Shown here: positions 16,731-25,961 of the stretch, piece by piece
Position numbering within the stretch: the first letter of the stretch is position 1
Layout: every line of letters begins with the position of its first letter
Position numbers and translations under genes: made by a program
Assembly: GCF_000019725.1 (NCBI RefSeq)
Contig: NC_010505.1
Span: forward strand, 1,910,001-1,974,000
Source of the DNA: Methylobacterium radiotolerans JCM 2831
Lineage (GTDB): Bacteria > Pseudomonadota > Alphaproteobacteria > Rhizobiales > Beijerinckiaceae
DNA: 64,000 bases
Direction: 5' to 3'
The notes under the pieces: model-generated
What the model was told of the DNA's origin: nothing
The model's database searches: none
What the model saw: the letters and a program-made list of their open reading frames with translations, nothing else

Positions 16731-18335
16731 ATGACGAAGCTCGCACAGATGTTCCGGCTCCGCGCCACCCCGCAGACGGAGCCGATCCCCGGCACGGTGC
16801 CGAACGCCGCCGGAGGCCACGCCTTCGCGGTCGGCGACTGGGCGCGGCTCGACCGCTTCCTGGTCCTCGGCTCCGAGGGCGGCTCGTACTACGCGAGCCC
16901 GCGCGCCCTGACCGCCGCGAACGCGGCGGCGGTGCAGCGGTGCATCGCGCAGGACGGCGCCCGCGCGGTCGCCGCCATCGTGGCGGTGAGCGAGGGCGGC
17001 CGGGCTCCGAAGCAGGATCCGGCGATCTTCGCCCTGGCGCTGGCCGCCGCGTCGGCGGACCTCGCGACCCGGCGCGCGGCGCTCGCGGCCCTGCCGCGGG
17101 TCTGCCGCACCGGCACGCATCTGTTCCAGTTCGCCGCCTCGGTCGAGGCGATGCGCGGCTGGGGCCGGGGCCTGCGCCGGGCGGTCGGTGACTGGTACTG
17201 CGCCAAGCCCGTGGAGGCCCTGGCCTTCCAGGCGGTGAAGTACCGGACCCGCCAGGGCTGGTCGCACCGCGACCTGCTGCGGCTGGCCCATCCGGAGACG
17301 GAGGAGCCCGCCCGGAAGGCGCTGTTCGACTGGATCTGCCGCGGCACCGTGACCGAGGCCGCACCCGGGATCGTCCACGCCTTCGCGCGGGTGCAGGCGC
17401 CGGGCGTCGACGGGGCGGTGGCCGCCGCCCTGGTGCGCTCCCACGGCCTGCCCTGGGAGGCGCTGCCGACCGGGCTGATGGGCAGCCGCGCGGTGAACGA
17501 GGCCCTGATCGAGCGGATGCCGGTCGGAGCCCTCGTGCGCCAGCTCGGCCGCCTGACGGCCGCGGGGGTGCTCGCGCCCTTCTCCGAGGGCACCGAGCAC
17601 GTCCGGGCGGTCCTGTCGGACCGGGAGCGGATCCTGCGGGCGCGCCTGCACCCGATGGCGCTGCTGCTGGCCCTCGCGACCTACGCCTCCGGGCGCGGTC
17701 AGCGGGGCACGCTCACCTGGGAGCCGGTGGCGGCGATCGTCGAGGCGCTGAACGCCGCGTTCTACACGGCGTTCGGCGCGGTCGAGCCCACGGGCCAGCG
17801 CCTCGTGCTGGCACTGGACGTCTCGGGCTCGATGGGCGCCAGCACGGTCGCGGGCTCGACGCTCACGGCCCGGGAGGCCGCCGCCGCGATGGCGCTCGTC
17901 ACCGCGGCGACCGAGGAGCGCTGGCAGGTGCTGGGCTTCACCGCCGAGGCCGGCCGGGCCTGGAGCCAGGGGGCCGCGCTGACGCCGCTGCCGATCGGGC
18001 CGTCGACGCGACTCGATCAGGCGGTGCGGGCGACCGCCGACCTGCCGTTCGGCGCCACCGACTGCGCCCTGCCGATGCGCTGGGCGCTGGAGCGGGGCGT
18101 GAAGGCCGACGCGTTCGTGGTCTACACGGACTCGGAGACCTGGGCGGGGCCGGTCCACCCGGTCCAGGCGCTGCGGGCGTACCGGGAGAAGACCGGGATC
18201 CCGGCGAAGCTGGTGGTCGTGGCGCTGGTCTCCAACGGCTTCAGCATCGCCGACCCGGAGGATCCCGGCATGCTCGACGTGGTCGGCTTCGACACCGCGG
18301 CTCCGGCCGTGATCGCGGACTTCATCCGCGCGTGA
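16731..18335 (+). CDS. rsr: Rsr, bacterial Ro60 orthologue (TROVE-domain RNA-binding protein)
   Basis: The gene encodes 534 residues, the usual size of bacterial Ro proteins. The N-terminal two thirds is the helical-repeat TROVE ring; it includes the opening NAAGGHAFAVGDWARLDRFL, GSEGGSYYA, and the AVKYRTRQGWSHRDLLRLAHP block. The C-terminal vWA-like domain starts with LALDVSGSMGAS, the MIDAS DxSxS being Asp363-Ser365-Ser367. Ro proteins bind misfolded RNAs in the ring and Y RNAs on its outer face; in Deinococcus and Salmonella, Rsr-Y RNA complexes tether PNPase. The start ATG 16731 follows GGAGAGAGGAGAGACC and GGAG. The Y-RNA-like elements just upstream fit this partnership. No rtcA/rtcB genes are adjacent. 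Confidence 0.93.
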   Translation: MTKLAQMFRLRATPQTEPIPGTVPNAAGGHAFAVGDWARLDRFLVLGSEGGSYYASPRALTAANAAAVQRCIAQDGARAVAAIVAVSEGGRAPKQDPAIFALALAAASADLATRRAALAALPRVCRTGTHLFQFAASVEAMRGWGRGLRRAVGDWYCAKPVEALAFQAVKYRTRQGWSHRDLLRLAHPETEEPARKALFDWICRGTVTEAAPGIVHAFARVQAPGVDGAVAAALVRSHGLPWEALPTGLMGSRAVNEALIERMPVGALVRQLGRLTAAGVLAPFSEGTEHVRAVLSDRERILRARLHPMALLLALATYASGRGQRGTLTWEPVAAIVEALNAAFYTAFGAVEPTGQRLVLALDVSGSMGASTVAGSTLTAREAAAAMALVTAATEERWQVLGFTAEAGRAWSQGAALTPLPIGPSTRLDQAVRATADLPFGATDCALPMRWALERGVKADAFVVYTDSETWAGPVHPVQALRAYREKTGIPAKLVVVALVSNGFSIADPEDPGMLDVVGFDTAAPAVIADFIRA

Positions 18336-18339
18336 GACG

Positions 18340-18369
18340 GGGCGGGCGGCTCTTCCGGGCTGCCCGCCC
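18340..18369. terminator. Bidirectional terminator-like hairpin between rsr and the AsmA-like gene
   Basis: GGGCGGGC (18340-18347) pairs with GCCCGCCC (18362-18369) between two convergent genes. The T-tract is poor on both strands, so it may act mainly as an RNA end-stabilising hairpin. Confidence 0.5.
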
Positions 18370-21300
18370 TATTGCTGCGGGACGCCCGGCATCCCGTCCG
18401 CGAAGGGGCCGCCGCCGGCGCTGAACAGCTTGCGCAGGAAGCCCGGGGCGATCGCCGAGAGCGGGTTCACGCTCACGTCCGGCGAGGCGAGCTTGCCGGA
18501 GACGCGGAAATTGACCGCGAACAGGCCCTCGTTGTGGCCGCCGCCGAGCAGCGGCCCGAGCAGCGGCAGCTGCGAGGCCACGTTGTTCAGGCCGTAGAGC
18601 GGCACGAAGGTGCCGGTCATGTCGGTGCGCTCGCGGCCGGTATCGAGCCAGCCCGACAGGGTGAACCCCATGGCGGCGTTCGAGATCGCCGCGTCGGTGA
18701 AGTCGACGCGGGTACCGGTGCGCACGAAATTGGCGCGCATGCGGTCGAAGGTGACGTCGCCCGCCCCCCGGCCCGGGGCGACCCGGCGGCCGCGGGCCGT
18801 CTCCGCGTCGGTCGGCTCCGGGCCCTGCGCCATGATGCTCGACAGCGCGGGCTCGTTGCGCAGGATGAAGTCGCGGATCTGGACGACGCCGGATTGCGGG
18901 CCGTCGTTGAGGCCGATCCCGGCCGTCAGCCGGCCGCCATACATCCGCCGGTACACGTCGACGAACCGCAGCGTCGCGCCGGCATCGGCCGATTCCACCG
19001 CCAGGGTCGGCACGCCGCGCTCGCCGCGGGTGACCGTGGCGGCGAAGGGCGCGGCGCGGAAGCGCCCGGTGATGTTGGCGGCCCGCAGGGTCTTCCCGTG
19101 CAGGGCGAGCTTCAGGGTGGCGCCGGTCAGCGCCTCCTCGTTGAAGCCGGTGACGATGGGCACCTGGATGTCGGCGTCGATATCCTTCGGATTCGCGTCC
19201 TTCGCCTCCCGGCCGCCCTTGGAGTCGGGGCCGCCCAGGGATTTCAGGAACGGCCGGGCGTCGGCCACCGCCCCCCGGACCACGACCTTGTAGCCGCCGC
19301 CGGTGCGGTCGAGGCTCACGCGCAGATCGTCGCCGGGGGAGAGCTTGACGCTGCTCAGGTCCGCCCGCTCGAGGCCGCCCTCCTGGGTGATCGAGACGGT
19401 GCCGCGCGCGCTCGCCGGGGCCGCGTCGAGGGCGAAGTCGCGCAGCTCGAAGGTCTGGCCGCCGTCGACGAGGGTGAAGGTGAGCCGCCCCGGCTTGCCC
19501 GGGGGCTTGGTCAGCCCCGGGATCAGCCCGTCGATCCCGGCCTTCGCCAGATCCGCCTCGACCCGGATCGGCGGCTTGCCGGATCCCGGCCGGCCGATCT
19601 GCACCACCGCGCGGACCGGGATGGTGCCGGTGAGCTGCGGCGCGGTCGGCAGGCCCTTGCGGCCGCGGACCGCCTCGTCGAGCGACACGTTGACCACCGC
19701 CTCGCCGGGCTGCCCGACCTTCGGCTGGCGCAGGTCGACCGACATGGGCGCGCCCGCGACCCGTCCGTCGCCCTTCAGCGTGAAGGCGCCCCGGTCGTAG
19801 ACGAGGTTGAACCGGCCCGACTCGAGCCGGTCCCGGCCCATCACCTTGTCGACCGAGAGGTCGGCCAGCGCGCCGGTCAGCGTCACCGGCAGGTCCGGCA
19901 GGTCGGGGATGTGCTTGAGGTCGAGGGGGAAGTCGACCCGCAGGTCGGCGCTGCCCTTGATCGTGGCGGGGTCGAGGTCGACGCTCATCACGCTCTTGAA
20001 CAGCTTGGCCTGGAGCACGGAGGCCATGCCGTCGGCGCCGCCGGAGAGCCGCATCCCGATCTGGGCCACGACCCGGTCGGGGGTGATCTGCGGGATGACG
20101 AAGCTGCCGTCCGAGATGGCGAGCCCGCGCCCGTCCGGCCCGTGGACCTCGGCGGTCACGTTGCGCACCGTGGTCGAGCGCCCGGTGATCACGCCGACGA
20201 CGTTGCCCTTGGTCACGGGCGGCGCGTCGGCGGTGACGTCGATGGCCGCGTCCGAGACGTGGAAGTCGATGTGGACGGCGTCGTCCGGGGCCGGGTCGCC
20301 CCGGGTCGCGGCGGCCAGGACCGAGCCGGACATCTTCACCTTGATGTCGACGGAATCGACGCGGCCGCGGCGGAGCTGGTCCACCAGGTAGGTCCGGGCC
20401 GGCGGGGCGATGTGCTCCGGCCAGAGCCGCAGCCCGGTGCGGACCTCGCCGTCGTGGCCGGCGAGGTGCAGGGTCAGGCCGCCGTCGTCGGCGCTGGTGC
20501 CGATCGTGCCGGTGATGGCGCCCTTCACGCCGGGCCCCGACAGGGTCAGCGCGTCGATGGCGATGCCGCCGTCGCGGCCCGAGAGCTGCGCGTCGAGGGC
20601 GTCGATCTTCACCGGCGCGTCCTGCGGGGTCGCACCGCGTAAGGTGGCGTCGCGGCTCGCCAGCGTCGCGGTCCAGGCCGTGCTCGCGTCGGGCGGGCCG
20701 CCCTTCCACGTCCCCGTGAGGTGCACGGCGTTGCCGGCCCCGCGATAGTCCAGGCCGGTGAGCGACATCACGCGGTTGGCCTCGTCCCAGTCCAGCGAGG
20801 CGTCGAGGCTCTCGACCGTGACCGGGTTGAAGTCCTTCTCCTCGATCAGGAACGTGCCGTCGCCGGTGTGGAGCTTGGCGTTCATGGTCCGGATGCGGCC
20901 GGCCGTCAGGCTGACGTCGGCGCGGGCCGAGAGCTTCAGGTCGGTGGTCAGCGGCAGGCCGGACTGGCCCGAGAGCAGCAGGAGATCGGTGACCGGCAGG
21001 TCGTCGAGGGTGATGACGCCCGAGCGCTCCTGCCCGTCCGCGCCGTCGCGCAGCGTGCCGCCGAAGCGCCACTCGCCGTGCGGCCCGTCGAGCCGCAATT
21101 CGAAGTTCCGGGTCCCGTTGACCGGGTCGCGCCCGAACAGGCCGTTGACCCGCGCGAAGACCGCGCGCTCGTGCCCGTCCTCGTCGATCAGCCGCAGCCG
21201 CGCGTCGGTGACGCGGGCGCGGTCGAGGGCGCCGACCACGCCGCCCGTATCGAGGACGACCCCGAAGATCGACGCGATCGCGGCCGAGAGCGGCGACACG

Positions 21301-21818
21301 GTGCCGCGCACCCCGTCCACGCTCGGCGGCGTGTGCGGCGCGACGTCGACCGGGTGGTTGGCCTCCGAGGCCGCGAAGGCGATGGAGCCGTCCCGGTGCA
21401 GCAGCGCGGTGGTCTGCGTCTCGCGGAACTCGATCGAGCGCGGCTGCAGGTTGAGCCGCAGGAGACTCCAGAGGTCGAGGCTGACGAGCGCCAGGGGCGC
21501 GCGCACCACGAGGTCACCCTGCGGGTTGCGGATGTCGAGGCCGGAGAAGCGCAGGCTCAGCGCGTTCTCGCGGTCGAGCTCCAGGCTGCTGCCGCGCAGC
21601 CCGATGCTCCAGCCGGGTCCGATCCGCTCGGCCACGGCGGCGGCGACGCGGCGCGACAGGCCGTCGATCTGCAGCGGCCCGTTCGACAGGCGCAGGGCCA
21701 CGAGGCCGACACCGGCGCCGACGAGCAGCACCAGCGCGAGGGCGCTCACGAGGCAGACGCCGCCGACGCGTCGCGCCTTCCCCCGAGGCCTGCATGCCGG
21801 CGTTGTCTCGTCCGCCAT
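18369..21818 (-). CDS. AsmA/YhdP-family protein (DUF3971 and AsmA-like C-terminal region)
   Basis: The gene encodes 1149 residues. One N-terminal membrane segment at about residues 21-42 (VCLVSALALVLLVGAGVGLVALRL) is followed by a long, beta-rich periplasmic part. The start (RLSNGPLQIDGLSRRVAAAVAERIGPGWS) and the C-terminal AsmA-like segment (FRAAPFAATVTRGERG and later LLGGGHNEGLFAVNFRVSGKLASPDVSVNPL) are typical of alphaproteobacterial YhdP-like proteins. These belong to the AsmA-like bridge proteins thought to carry phospholipids from inner to outer membrane. ATG 21818 is chosen because the membrane anchor follows it closely. It is divergent from bcp, a neighbour often found beside this gene in Hyphomicrobiales. 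Confidence 0.88.
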   Translation of the reverse strand: MADETTPACRPRGKARRVGGVCLVSALALVLLVGAGVGLVALRLSNGPLQIDGLSRRVAAAVAERIGPGWSIGLRGSSLELDRENALSLRFSGLDIRNPQGDLVVRAPLALVSLDLWSLLRLNLQPRSIEFRETQTTALLHRDGSIAFAASEANHPVDVAPHTPPSVDGVRGTVSPLSAAIASIFGVVLDTGGVVGALDRARVTDARLRLIDEDGHERAVFARVNGLFGRDPVNGTRNFELRLDGPHGEWRFGGTLRDGADGQERSGVITLDDLPVTDLLLLSGQSGLPLTTDLKLSARADVSLTAGRIRTMNAKLHTGDGTFLIEEKDFNPVTVESLDASLDWDEANRVMSLTGLDYRGAGNAVHLTGTWKGGPPDASTAWTATLASRDATLRGATPQDAPVKIDALDAQLSGRDGGIAIDALTLSGPGVKGAITGTIGTSADDGGLTLHLAGHDGEVRTGLRLWPEHIAPPARTYLVDQLRRGRVDSVDIKVKMSGSVLAAATRGDPAPDDAVHIDFHVSDAAIDVTADAPPVTKGNVVGVITGRSTTVRNVTAEVHGPDGRGLAISDGSFVIPQITPDRVVAQIGMRLSGGADGMASVLQAKLFKSVMSVDLDPATIKGSADLRVDFPLDLKHIPDLPDLPVTLTGALADLSVDKVMGRDRLESGRFNLVYDRGAFTLKGDGRVAGAPMSVDLRQPKVGQPGEAVVNVSLDEAVRGRKGLPTAPQLTGTIPVRAVVQIGRPGSGKPPIRVEADLAKAGIDGLIPGLTKPPGKPGRLTFTLVDGGQTFELRDFALDAAPASARGTVSITQEGGLERADLSSVKLSPGDDLRVSLDRTGGGYKVVVRGAVADARPFLKSLGGPDSKGGREAKDANPKDIDADIQVPIVTGFNEEALTGATLKLALHGKTLRAANITGRFRAAPFAATVTRGERGVPTLAVESADAGATLRFVDVYRRMYGGRLTAGIGLNDGPQSGVVQIRDFILRNEPALSSIMAQGPEPTDAETARGRRVAPGRGAGDVTFDRMRANFVRTGTRVDFTDAAISNAAMGFTLSGWLDTGRERTDMTGTFVPLYGLNNVASQLPLLGPLLGGGHNEGLFAVNFRVSGKLASPDVSVNPLSAIAPGFLRKLFSAGGGPFADGMPGVPQQ

Positions 21819-22002
21819 CGGGACCTTTGTTCCGGGGTCTCTGCGCGCGGCGCCCTCGGGCTCCGCGGCCGGTGGATCGAAGCGCGCCCGCGCTTTACAG
21901 CGGCCGCGACTCCGGGCTTGGCTCGGACGTGCGCGGGGCCCATCGCTCGAGCCGGCGCACGAGATCGGTTGCACATCATCAATCGGCCGAAAGGAAGGCA
22001 CG

Positions 22003-22470
22003 ATGCCGCTGTCAGAGGGGGATCCCGCCCCCGATTTCGACCTTCCCGCCTCGGGCGGAGGGCGCGTGGGACTGTCCGCGCTCCGCGGTCACAAAGTCGT
22101 GCTCTACTTCTACCCGAAGGACGACACGAGCGGATGCACGCTGGAGGCGCAGGACTTCAACGGTCTGCTGCCGGCCTTCGCGGAGGCGGACGCCAAGGTC
22201 GTCGGCCTGTCGCCGGACCCGGTGAAGAGCCACGACAAGTTCTGCGGCAAGTACGGCCTGACCTTCCCGCTCGCCGCGGACGAGGACAAGACCGTGCTCG
22301 AGGCCTACGGCGTCTGGGTCGAGAAGAGCATGTACGGGCGCAAGTACATGGGCGTGGAGCGCACCACCGTGCTGGTCGACCGGGAGGGGCGCGTCGCCAG
22401 GATCTGGCCGAAGGTGAAGGTGCCCGGCCACGCCGAGGCCGTCCTGGCGGCCGCCCGCGCGCTGCCCTGA
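22003..22470 (+). CDS. bcp: Peroxiredoxin, BCP/PrxQ type
   Basis: The gene encodes 155 residues, normal for the bacterioferritin comigratory protein family. It reduces H2O2 and organic peroxides using thioredoxin. The peroxidatic cysteine is Cys45 in FYPKDDTSGCTLEAQDF. The position five residues later, where many family members have the resolving cysteine, is Gln50. The only other cysteine nearby is Cys81 in HDKFCGKYGL, so an atypical or 1-Cys mechanism is likely. The ATG at 22003 has a strong GAAAGGAAGG ribosome-binding site. Confidence 0.93.
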   Translation: MPLSEGDPAPDFDLPASGGGRVGLSALRGHKVVLYFYPKDDTSGCTLEAQDFNGLLPAFAEADAKVVGLSPDPVKSHDKFCGKYGLTFPLAADEDKTVLEAYGVWVEKSMYGRKYMGVERTTVLVDREGRVARIWPKVKVPGHAEAVLAAARALP

Positions 22471-22571
22471 CGCCCCCTGACGCCCGCCGCCCGGATCGGC
22501 GGAACGCCCGGCGCGCGACGGATCCTTAACCCTACCGAGGTCTGAATGGCGGCTCCTCCGGTGCCGTCCCG

Positions 22572-23816
22572 ATGCAGTCTCCGAAGTTCCTCGCGCGTCT
22601 CAGGCCGCACCGGCCGACCCCCTGGCTCGCCGCCGGCCTCGCCCTGGCGCTGGCCTGGGCGCTCGGGGCCTCCTACCTGATCGTGTTCCACGACGACGTG
22701 CTGGCCGGCTTCGTGGCCCGGCAGGCCGCCCTGCGCGACGCCTACGAGGCGCGCATCGGCGAGCTCCTGGACCGGCTCGACCGCGACCGGAGCGACCGGG
22801 CGGGGAGCGAGGCGGGGCTGGCCGACCGGGTCGCGGCCGCCCTGGAGCGCCAGGCCGAGCTGGAGCGGCGCACCGCCGCCCTCGCCGACCTCGCGCGGCA
22901 GGCCCTGCCAGAGCCGTCCGCCACCGGCGCCCTGCCCGGTCGGCCCGACGGAGCGCGCGGCGGGGGCTACGACGATCTCTTCCTGCGTCCGACCGAGGGG
23001 CCGGCTCCGGAGCCGCGCTCCGCCCGCGATCCCCTGCCGCGGCGCGGCGCGCGCGAGGCCGAGACCGGGCTGATCCGGCTGGAGGCCCGGCTCGACGGCG
23101 TTCAGGCGGCCCAGGGCGAGCGCCTCGCCGGGCTGGCCGCCCGGGCCGGGGACGCGGTGCGGCGGCTGCGCGGCCTGATCGGCCGCACCGGTCTCGACCC
23201 TGACCGCCTCGATCCCGACCGCACCGGCGCGGCCGCACCGGCCGCCGGGCTGGGCGGACCGTTCGTGCCTCTGGACGGCCGCGCCCTTGACGGCCGCGCC
23301 CTGGACGGCACCGGCTTCGCGGAGGGCCTCGCCCTGGCCCGGCGGACGCTCGACGACGGCGAGCGCCTGCGCCGGCTCGCCGCCACGCTGCCCCTGGGCC
23401 GCCCGATCCGGGGCCCCTCGGCCGTGTCGAGCCCGTTCGGCACGCGCCTCGATCCCTTCACCCGCGGCCTCGCCCTGCATACCGGGCTCGACCTGAAGGC
23501 GGAGTACGGCGAGCCCGCCCGCGCCACCGCGCCGGGCCGGGTGATCGCCGCCGAGGCCGCGGGCGGCTACGGCAACATGGTCGAGATCGACCACGGCCAC
23601 GGCGTCAGCACCCGGTTCGGCCATCTCGCCCGCATCGCGGTCCGCCCCGGGCAGCGCGTGGCCGCGGGCGACGTAGTCGGCGCCGTCGGCTCGACGGGGC
23701 GCTCCACCGGGGCGCATCTCCACTACGAGACCCGCATCGACGGCGAGCCGGTGGATCCGCAGCGCTTCCTGGAGGTCGGCGCCACCGTCGCGGCGGCCGG
23801 GCTCGGCGCCGACTGA
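22572..23816 (+). CDS. Membrane-anchored M23-family metallopeptidase (peptidoglycan endopeptidase type)
   Basis: The gene encodes 414 residues. There is a membrane segment at about 17-37, then a coiled-coil-like, Arg/Glu/Leu-rich region (residues 50-110), then a C-terminal M23 domain. Zinc ligands are in SSPFGTRLDPFTRGLALHTGLD (the H..D of HTGLD) and in GAHLHYE. The fold also has YGNMVEIDHGHGVSTRFGHL. Such enzymes cut peptide cross-links in the periplasm or serve as activators. The adjacent AsmA-like, bcp and M23 genes form a common alphaproteobacterial neighbourhood. The ATG at 22572 has only a weak ribosome-binding site. Confidence 0.9.
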   Translation: MQSPKFLARLRPHRPTPWLAAGLALALAWALGASYLIVFHDDVLAGFVARQAALRDAYEARIGELLDRLDRDRSDRAGSEAGLADRVAAALERQAELERRTAALADLARQALPEPSATGALPGRPDGARGGGYDDLFLRPTEGPAPEPRSARDPLPRRGAREAETGLIRLEARLDGVQAAQGERLAGLAARAGDAVRRLRGLIGRTGLDPDRLDPDRTGAAAPAAGLGGPFVPLDGRALDGRALDGTGFAEGLALARRTLDDGERLRRLAATLPLGRPIRGPSAVSSPFGTRLDPFTRGLALHTGLDLKAEYGEPARATAPGRVIAAEAAGGYGNMVEIDHGHGVSTRFGHLARIAVRPGQRVAAGDVVGAVGSTGRSTGAHLHYETRIDGEPVDPQRFLEVGATVAAAGLGAD

Positions 23817-23944
23817 GCCGTCGCGGTGGTCGCCGTGTGCGGGCCGCCGTGACGCGCGACGCCCGCGCGGGGATGGCCTTCCGGGCCGGACCTGTTGCGG
23901 GCGGCCGGCCCGGTGCTACGATCCGGCCGAGGTGGGGATCGGCG

Positions 23945-24508
23945 ATGGCTCTGGCCGCGATGCGCGACGCGCGGATGGATGTGTCCGAGTTCAGGCTCTG
24001 GGTGGAGGGCCGGCCCGCGCACGAGCGCTGGGAGCTGCTCGACGGCGAGCCCGTGCTCATGGCGCCGCCGCGGGAGCGGCATCGGCGAATCGTCATGAAC
24101 CTGGCGGGACGACTCGACGCCCTGGCGGAGCCGCGAGGCTGCCGCGCCATGCCGGGGCTGGCGATCCTCAGCGCCGCGATGGACGATTTCGCCCCGATCC
24201 CCGACGTGGTGGTGCGGTGCGGGCCGCCGCTGCCGGAGGGCTACGCCGCCGACCCGCTCCTCGTCGCCGAGGTGCTCTCGCCCTCGACCATGAGTCTCGA
24301 CCGCGGCCGGAAGATCGACTTCTACCGGACCGTGCCGAGCCTCGCGGTGCTGCTGATCGTCTATTCCGACGAGGCGCGGGTCGAGGTCTGGCGGCGCGCG
24401 GGCGACGCCTGGAGCGTCGCGGCCCTCGGGCTCGACGGCACCGTGTCGCTGCCGGAGCTCGACGGCGCCGTGCCGGTGCGCGACCTCTACCGCGGTCTCG
24501 CCTTCTGA
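23945..24508 (+). CDS. Uma2-family (DUF820) putative restriction-endonuclease-fold protein
   Basis: The gene encodes 187 residues. It contains the Uma2 signature EGRPAHERWELLDGEPVLMAPP near the N-terminus. The PD-(D/E)xK-like core follows: DDFAPIPDVVVRC, then LLVAEVLSPST and RGRKIDFYRTVPSLAVLLIVYSDEARVEVWRR. The fold is nuclease-like, but the biological role of these very common proteins is unknown. The ATG at 23945 is chosen as the closest to the conserved region; in-frame starts further upstream exist from 23837. Confidence 0.85.
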   Translation: MALAAMRDARMDVSEFRLWVEGRPAHERWELLDGEPVLMAPPRERHRRIVMNLAGRLDALAEPRGCRAMPGLAILSAAMDDFAPIPDVVVRCGPPLPEGYAADPLLVAEVLSPSTMSLDRGRKIDFYRTVPSLAVLLIVYSDEARVEVWRRAGDAWSVAALGLDGTVSLPELDGAVPVRDLYRGLAF

Positions 24509-24555
24509 GCGGCCGCACCCCACCTGATCGAACGGCGAAGCATCAAGGCACCGAC

Positions 24556-24897
24556 TTGCCCCATTTCGAAGATTTCTACGCGGCCAAGCTGCGCGGCTCC
24601 CTCGGCGTGACCGACGCCGAGTCGGTGCTCGACCTGCGCGGCACCAACCGGGCGACCGCCGAGGCCTCGCTCAAGGACATGCTGGAGCGCAGCCGCTTCG
24701 CCAAGGGCAAGACCGTGGCGATCCGGCTCGATCCGCCCCCGGAGGGCGGCGGCGAGACCCTGTTCCAGCCGGCCGGGCGCCTGCTCCTCGACGCGAAGCG
24801 CCGCGGCCTGATCGAGCGCCTCCAGACCCTGCCGGCCCAGGACGGCCTCGGCTTCTACGTGGCGCTCACCGGCCGGGCCGAGCGGACGCCGATGTAG
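24556..24897 (+). CDS. Small Smr-like protein, probable TTG start
   Basis: The gene encodes 113 residues if translation starts at the TTG (MPHFEDFYAAKLRGSLG), which has AAGG 7 bases upstream; no ATG is available. The core VLDLRGTNRATAEASLKDMLERS resembles the LDLHG start of Smr domains, with Arg in place of the usual His. The end GLGFYVALTGR matches the final Smr strand, but the GKG loop is not evident. Smr domains bind or cut branched DNA or structured RNA. The assignment is my inference from motif shape; the gene could be annotated as hypothetical. It lies 47 bases after the Uma2 gene. Confidence 0.55.
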   Translation: MPHFEDFYAAKLRGSLGVTDAESVLDLRGTNRATAEASLKDMLERSRFAKGKTVAIRLDPPPEGGGETLFQPAGRLLLDAKRRGLIERLQTLPAQDGLGFYVALTGRAERTPM

Positions 24898-25017
24898 GGC
24901 GGCCGCGGAGGTTGTGCCGGCAACGGATCGGGTGCGCGCCGCCGGGCGTTGAACGCTCCCGCCCGACAGGATGCCGCCCGTGCCCGACGCCCGATTCCCC
25001 GAAGCCCGGTCCCGCCG

Positions 25018-25869
25018 ATGAGGACCCTTCCCGGCGGCCGCAACGCGATCGAGCGCATCGCCCGCTTCGGCTACGGCGCCCGCGGCGTGGTCTACATCGT
25101 GGTCGGCGCCCTCGCCCTGCTGGCGGCCCTGGGGCATGGCGGCCGGGCCGGCGACAGCAAGGACGCGCTCCGCGCCGTGATGGCCGGTCCGTTCGGCGCG
25201 GCCGTCGTCGGCCTGATCGCCCTCGGCCTCGCCGGCTTCGCCCTCTGGCGCCTCGTCGAGGGGATCACCGACGCCGACCGGCGGGGCACCTCCGCCAAGG
25301 GCCTCGCGGTGCGCGGCGCCCACCTGATCAGCGCCGGGCTCTATCTCGGCCTCGCCGCCAGCGCGGCCTCGCTCAGCCTCGGCCTGGGCATGAGCGGCGG
25401 CGACGGCGTGCATGACGGGACCGCGTGGCTCCTGAGCAAGCCCTTCGGCCGCTGGCTCGTGGCCCTGGTCGGCCTCGCGGTGGTGGCGGGCGGCTTCGGC
25501 TTCCTCGGCAAGGCCTGGCGCGGGGACGTCACCGACCGCCTCGCCCTCGACGCCCGGGCCCGGGACCGCTGGGCCGGCCCGATCGGCCGGTTCGGCTACG
25601 CGGCGCGGGGCCTCGCCTTCCTGATCATCGGCGGGTTCCTCGTGGCGGCGGCGTGGCACCAGCGCTCCTCGGACGCCAAGGGCCTGTCCGAGGCGTTCGC
25701 GCTGCTGCGCGCCCAGCCCTACGGCTGGATCCTCCTCGGGCTCGTGGCGGCCGGCCACGCCGCCTTCGGGGCTTTCGGGCTCATCCAGGCCCGCTACCGG
25801 CACATCGACGCCCCCGACATCGACCGGGTGGACGATGCGGCCGGTGCGGCGGCCCGGGCGCTCGGCTGA
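25018..25869 (+). CDS. DUF1206 membrane protein
   Basis: The gene encodes 283 residues with about six membrane segments in three repeated pairs. Each pair opens with a related motif, for example RFGYGARGVVYIVVGALAL at residues 15-33 and RFGYAARGLAFLIIGGFLV at about 197-215. This internal repeat is the DUF1206 pattern. The function is unknown; it is an inner-membrane protein found in many alphaproteobacteria and actinobacteria. The ATG at 25018 precedes the first repeat directly. Confidence 0.85.
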   Translation: MRTLPGGRNAIERIARFGYGARGVVYIVVGALALLAALGHGGRAGDSKDALRAVMAGPFGAAVVGLIALGLAGFALWRLVEGITDADRRGTSAKGLAVRGAHLISAGLYLGLAASAASLSLGLGMSGGDGVHDGTAWLLSKPFGRWLVALVGLAVVAGGFGFLGKAWRGDVTDRLALDARARDRWAGPIGRFGYAARGLAFLIIGGFLVAAAWHQRSSDAKGLSEAFALLRAQPYGWILLGLVAAGHAAFGAFGLIQARYRHIDAPDIDRVDDAAGAAARALG

Positions 25870-25961
25870 GGCCCGCGCCCGCGCGGCCGCCGGCCCCGGA
25901 CGGGCCGCGTTGACAGGGCCGGTGCCGCGGCGGATACCCCCGGCATCCCATCCGGCCCACG

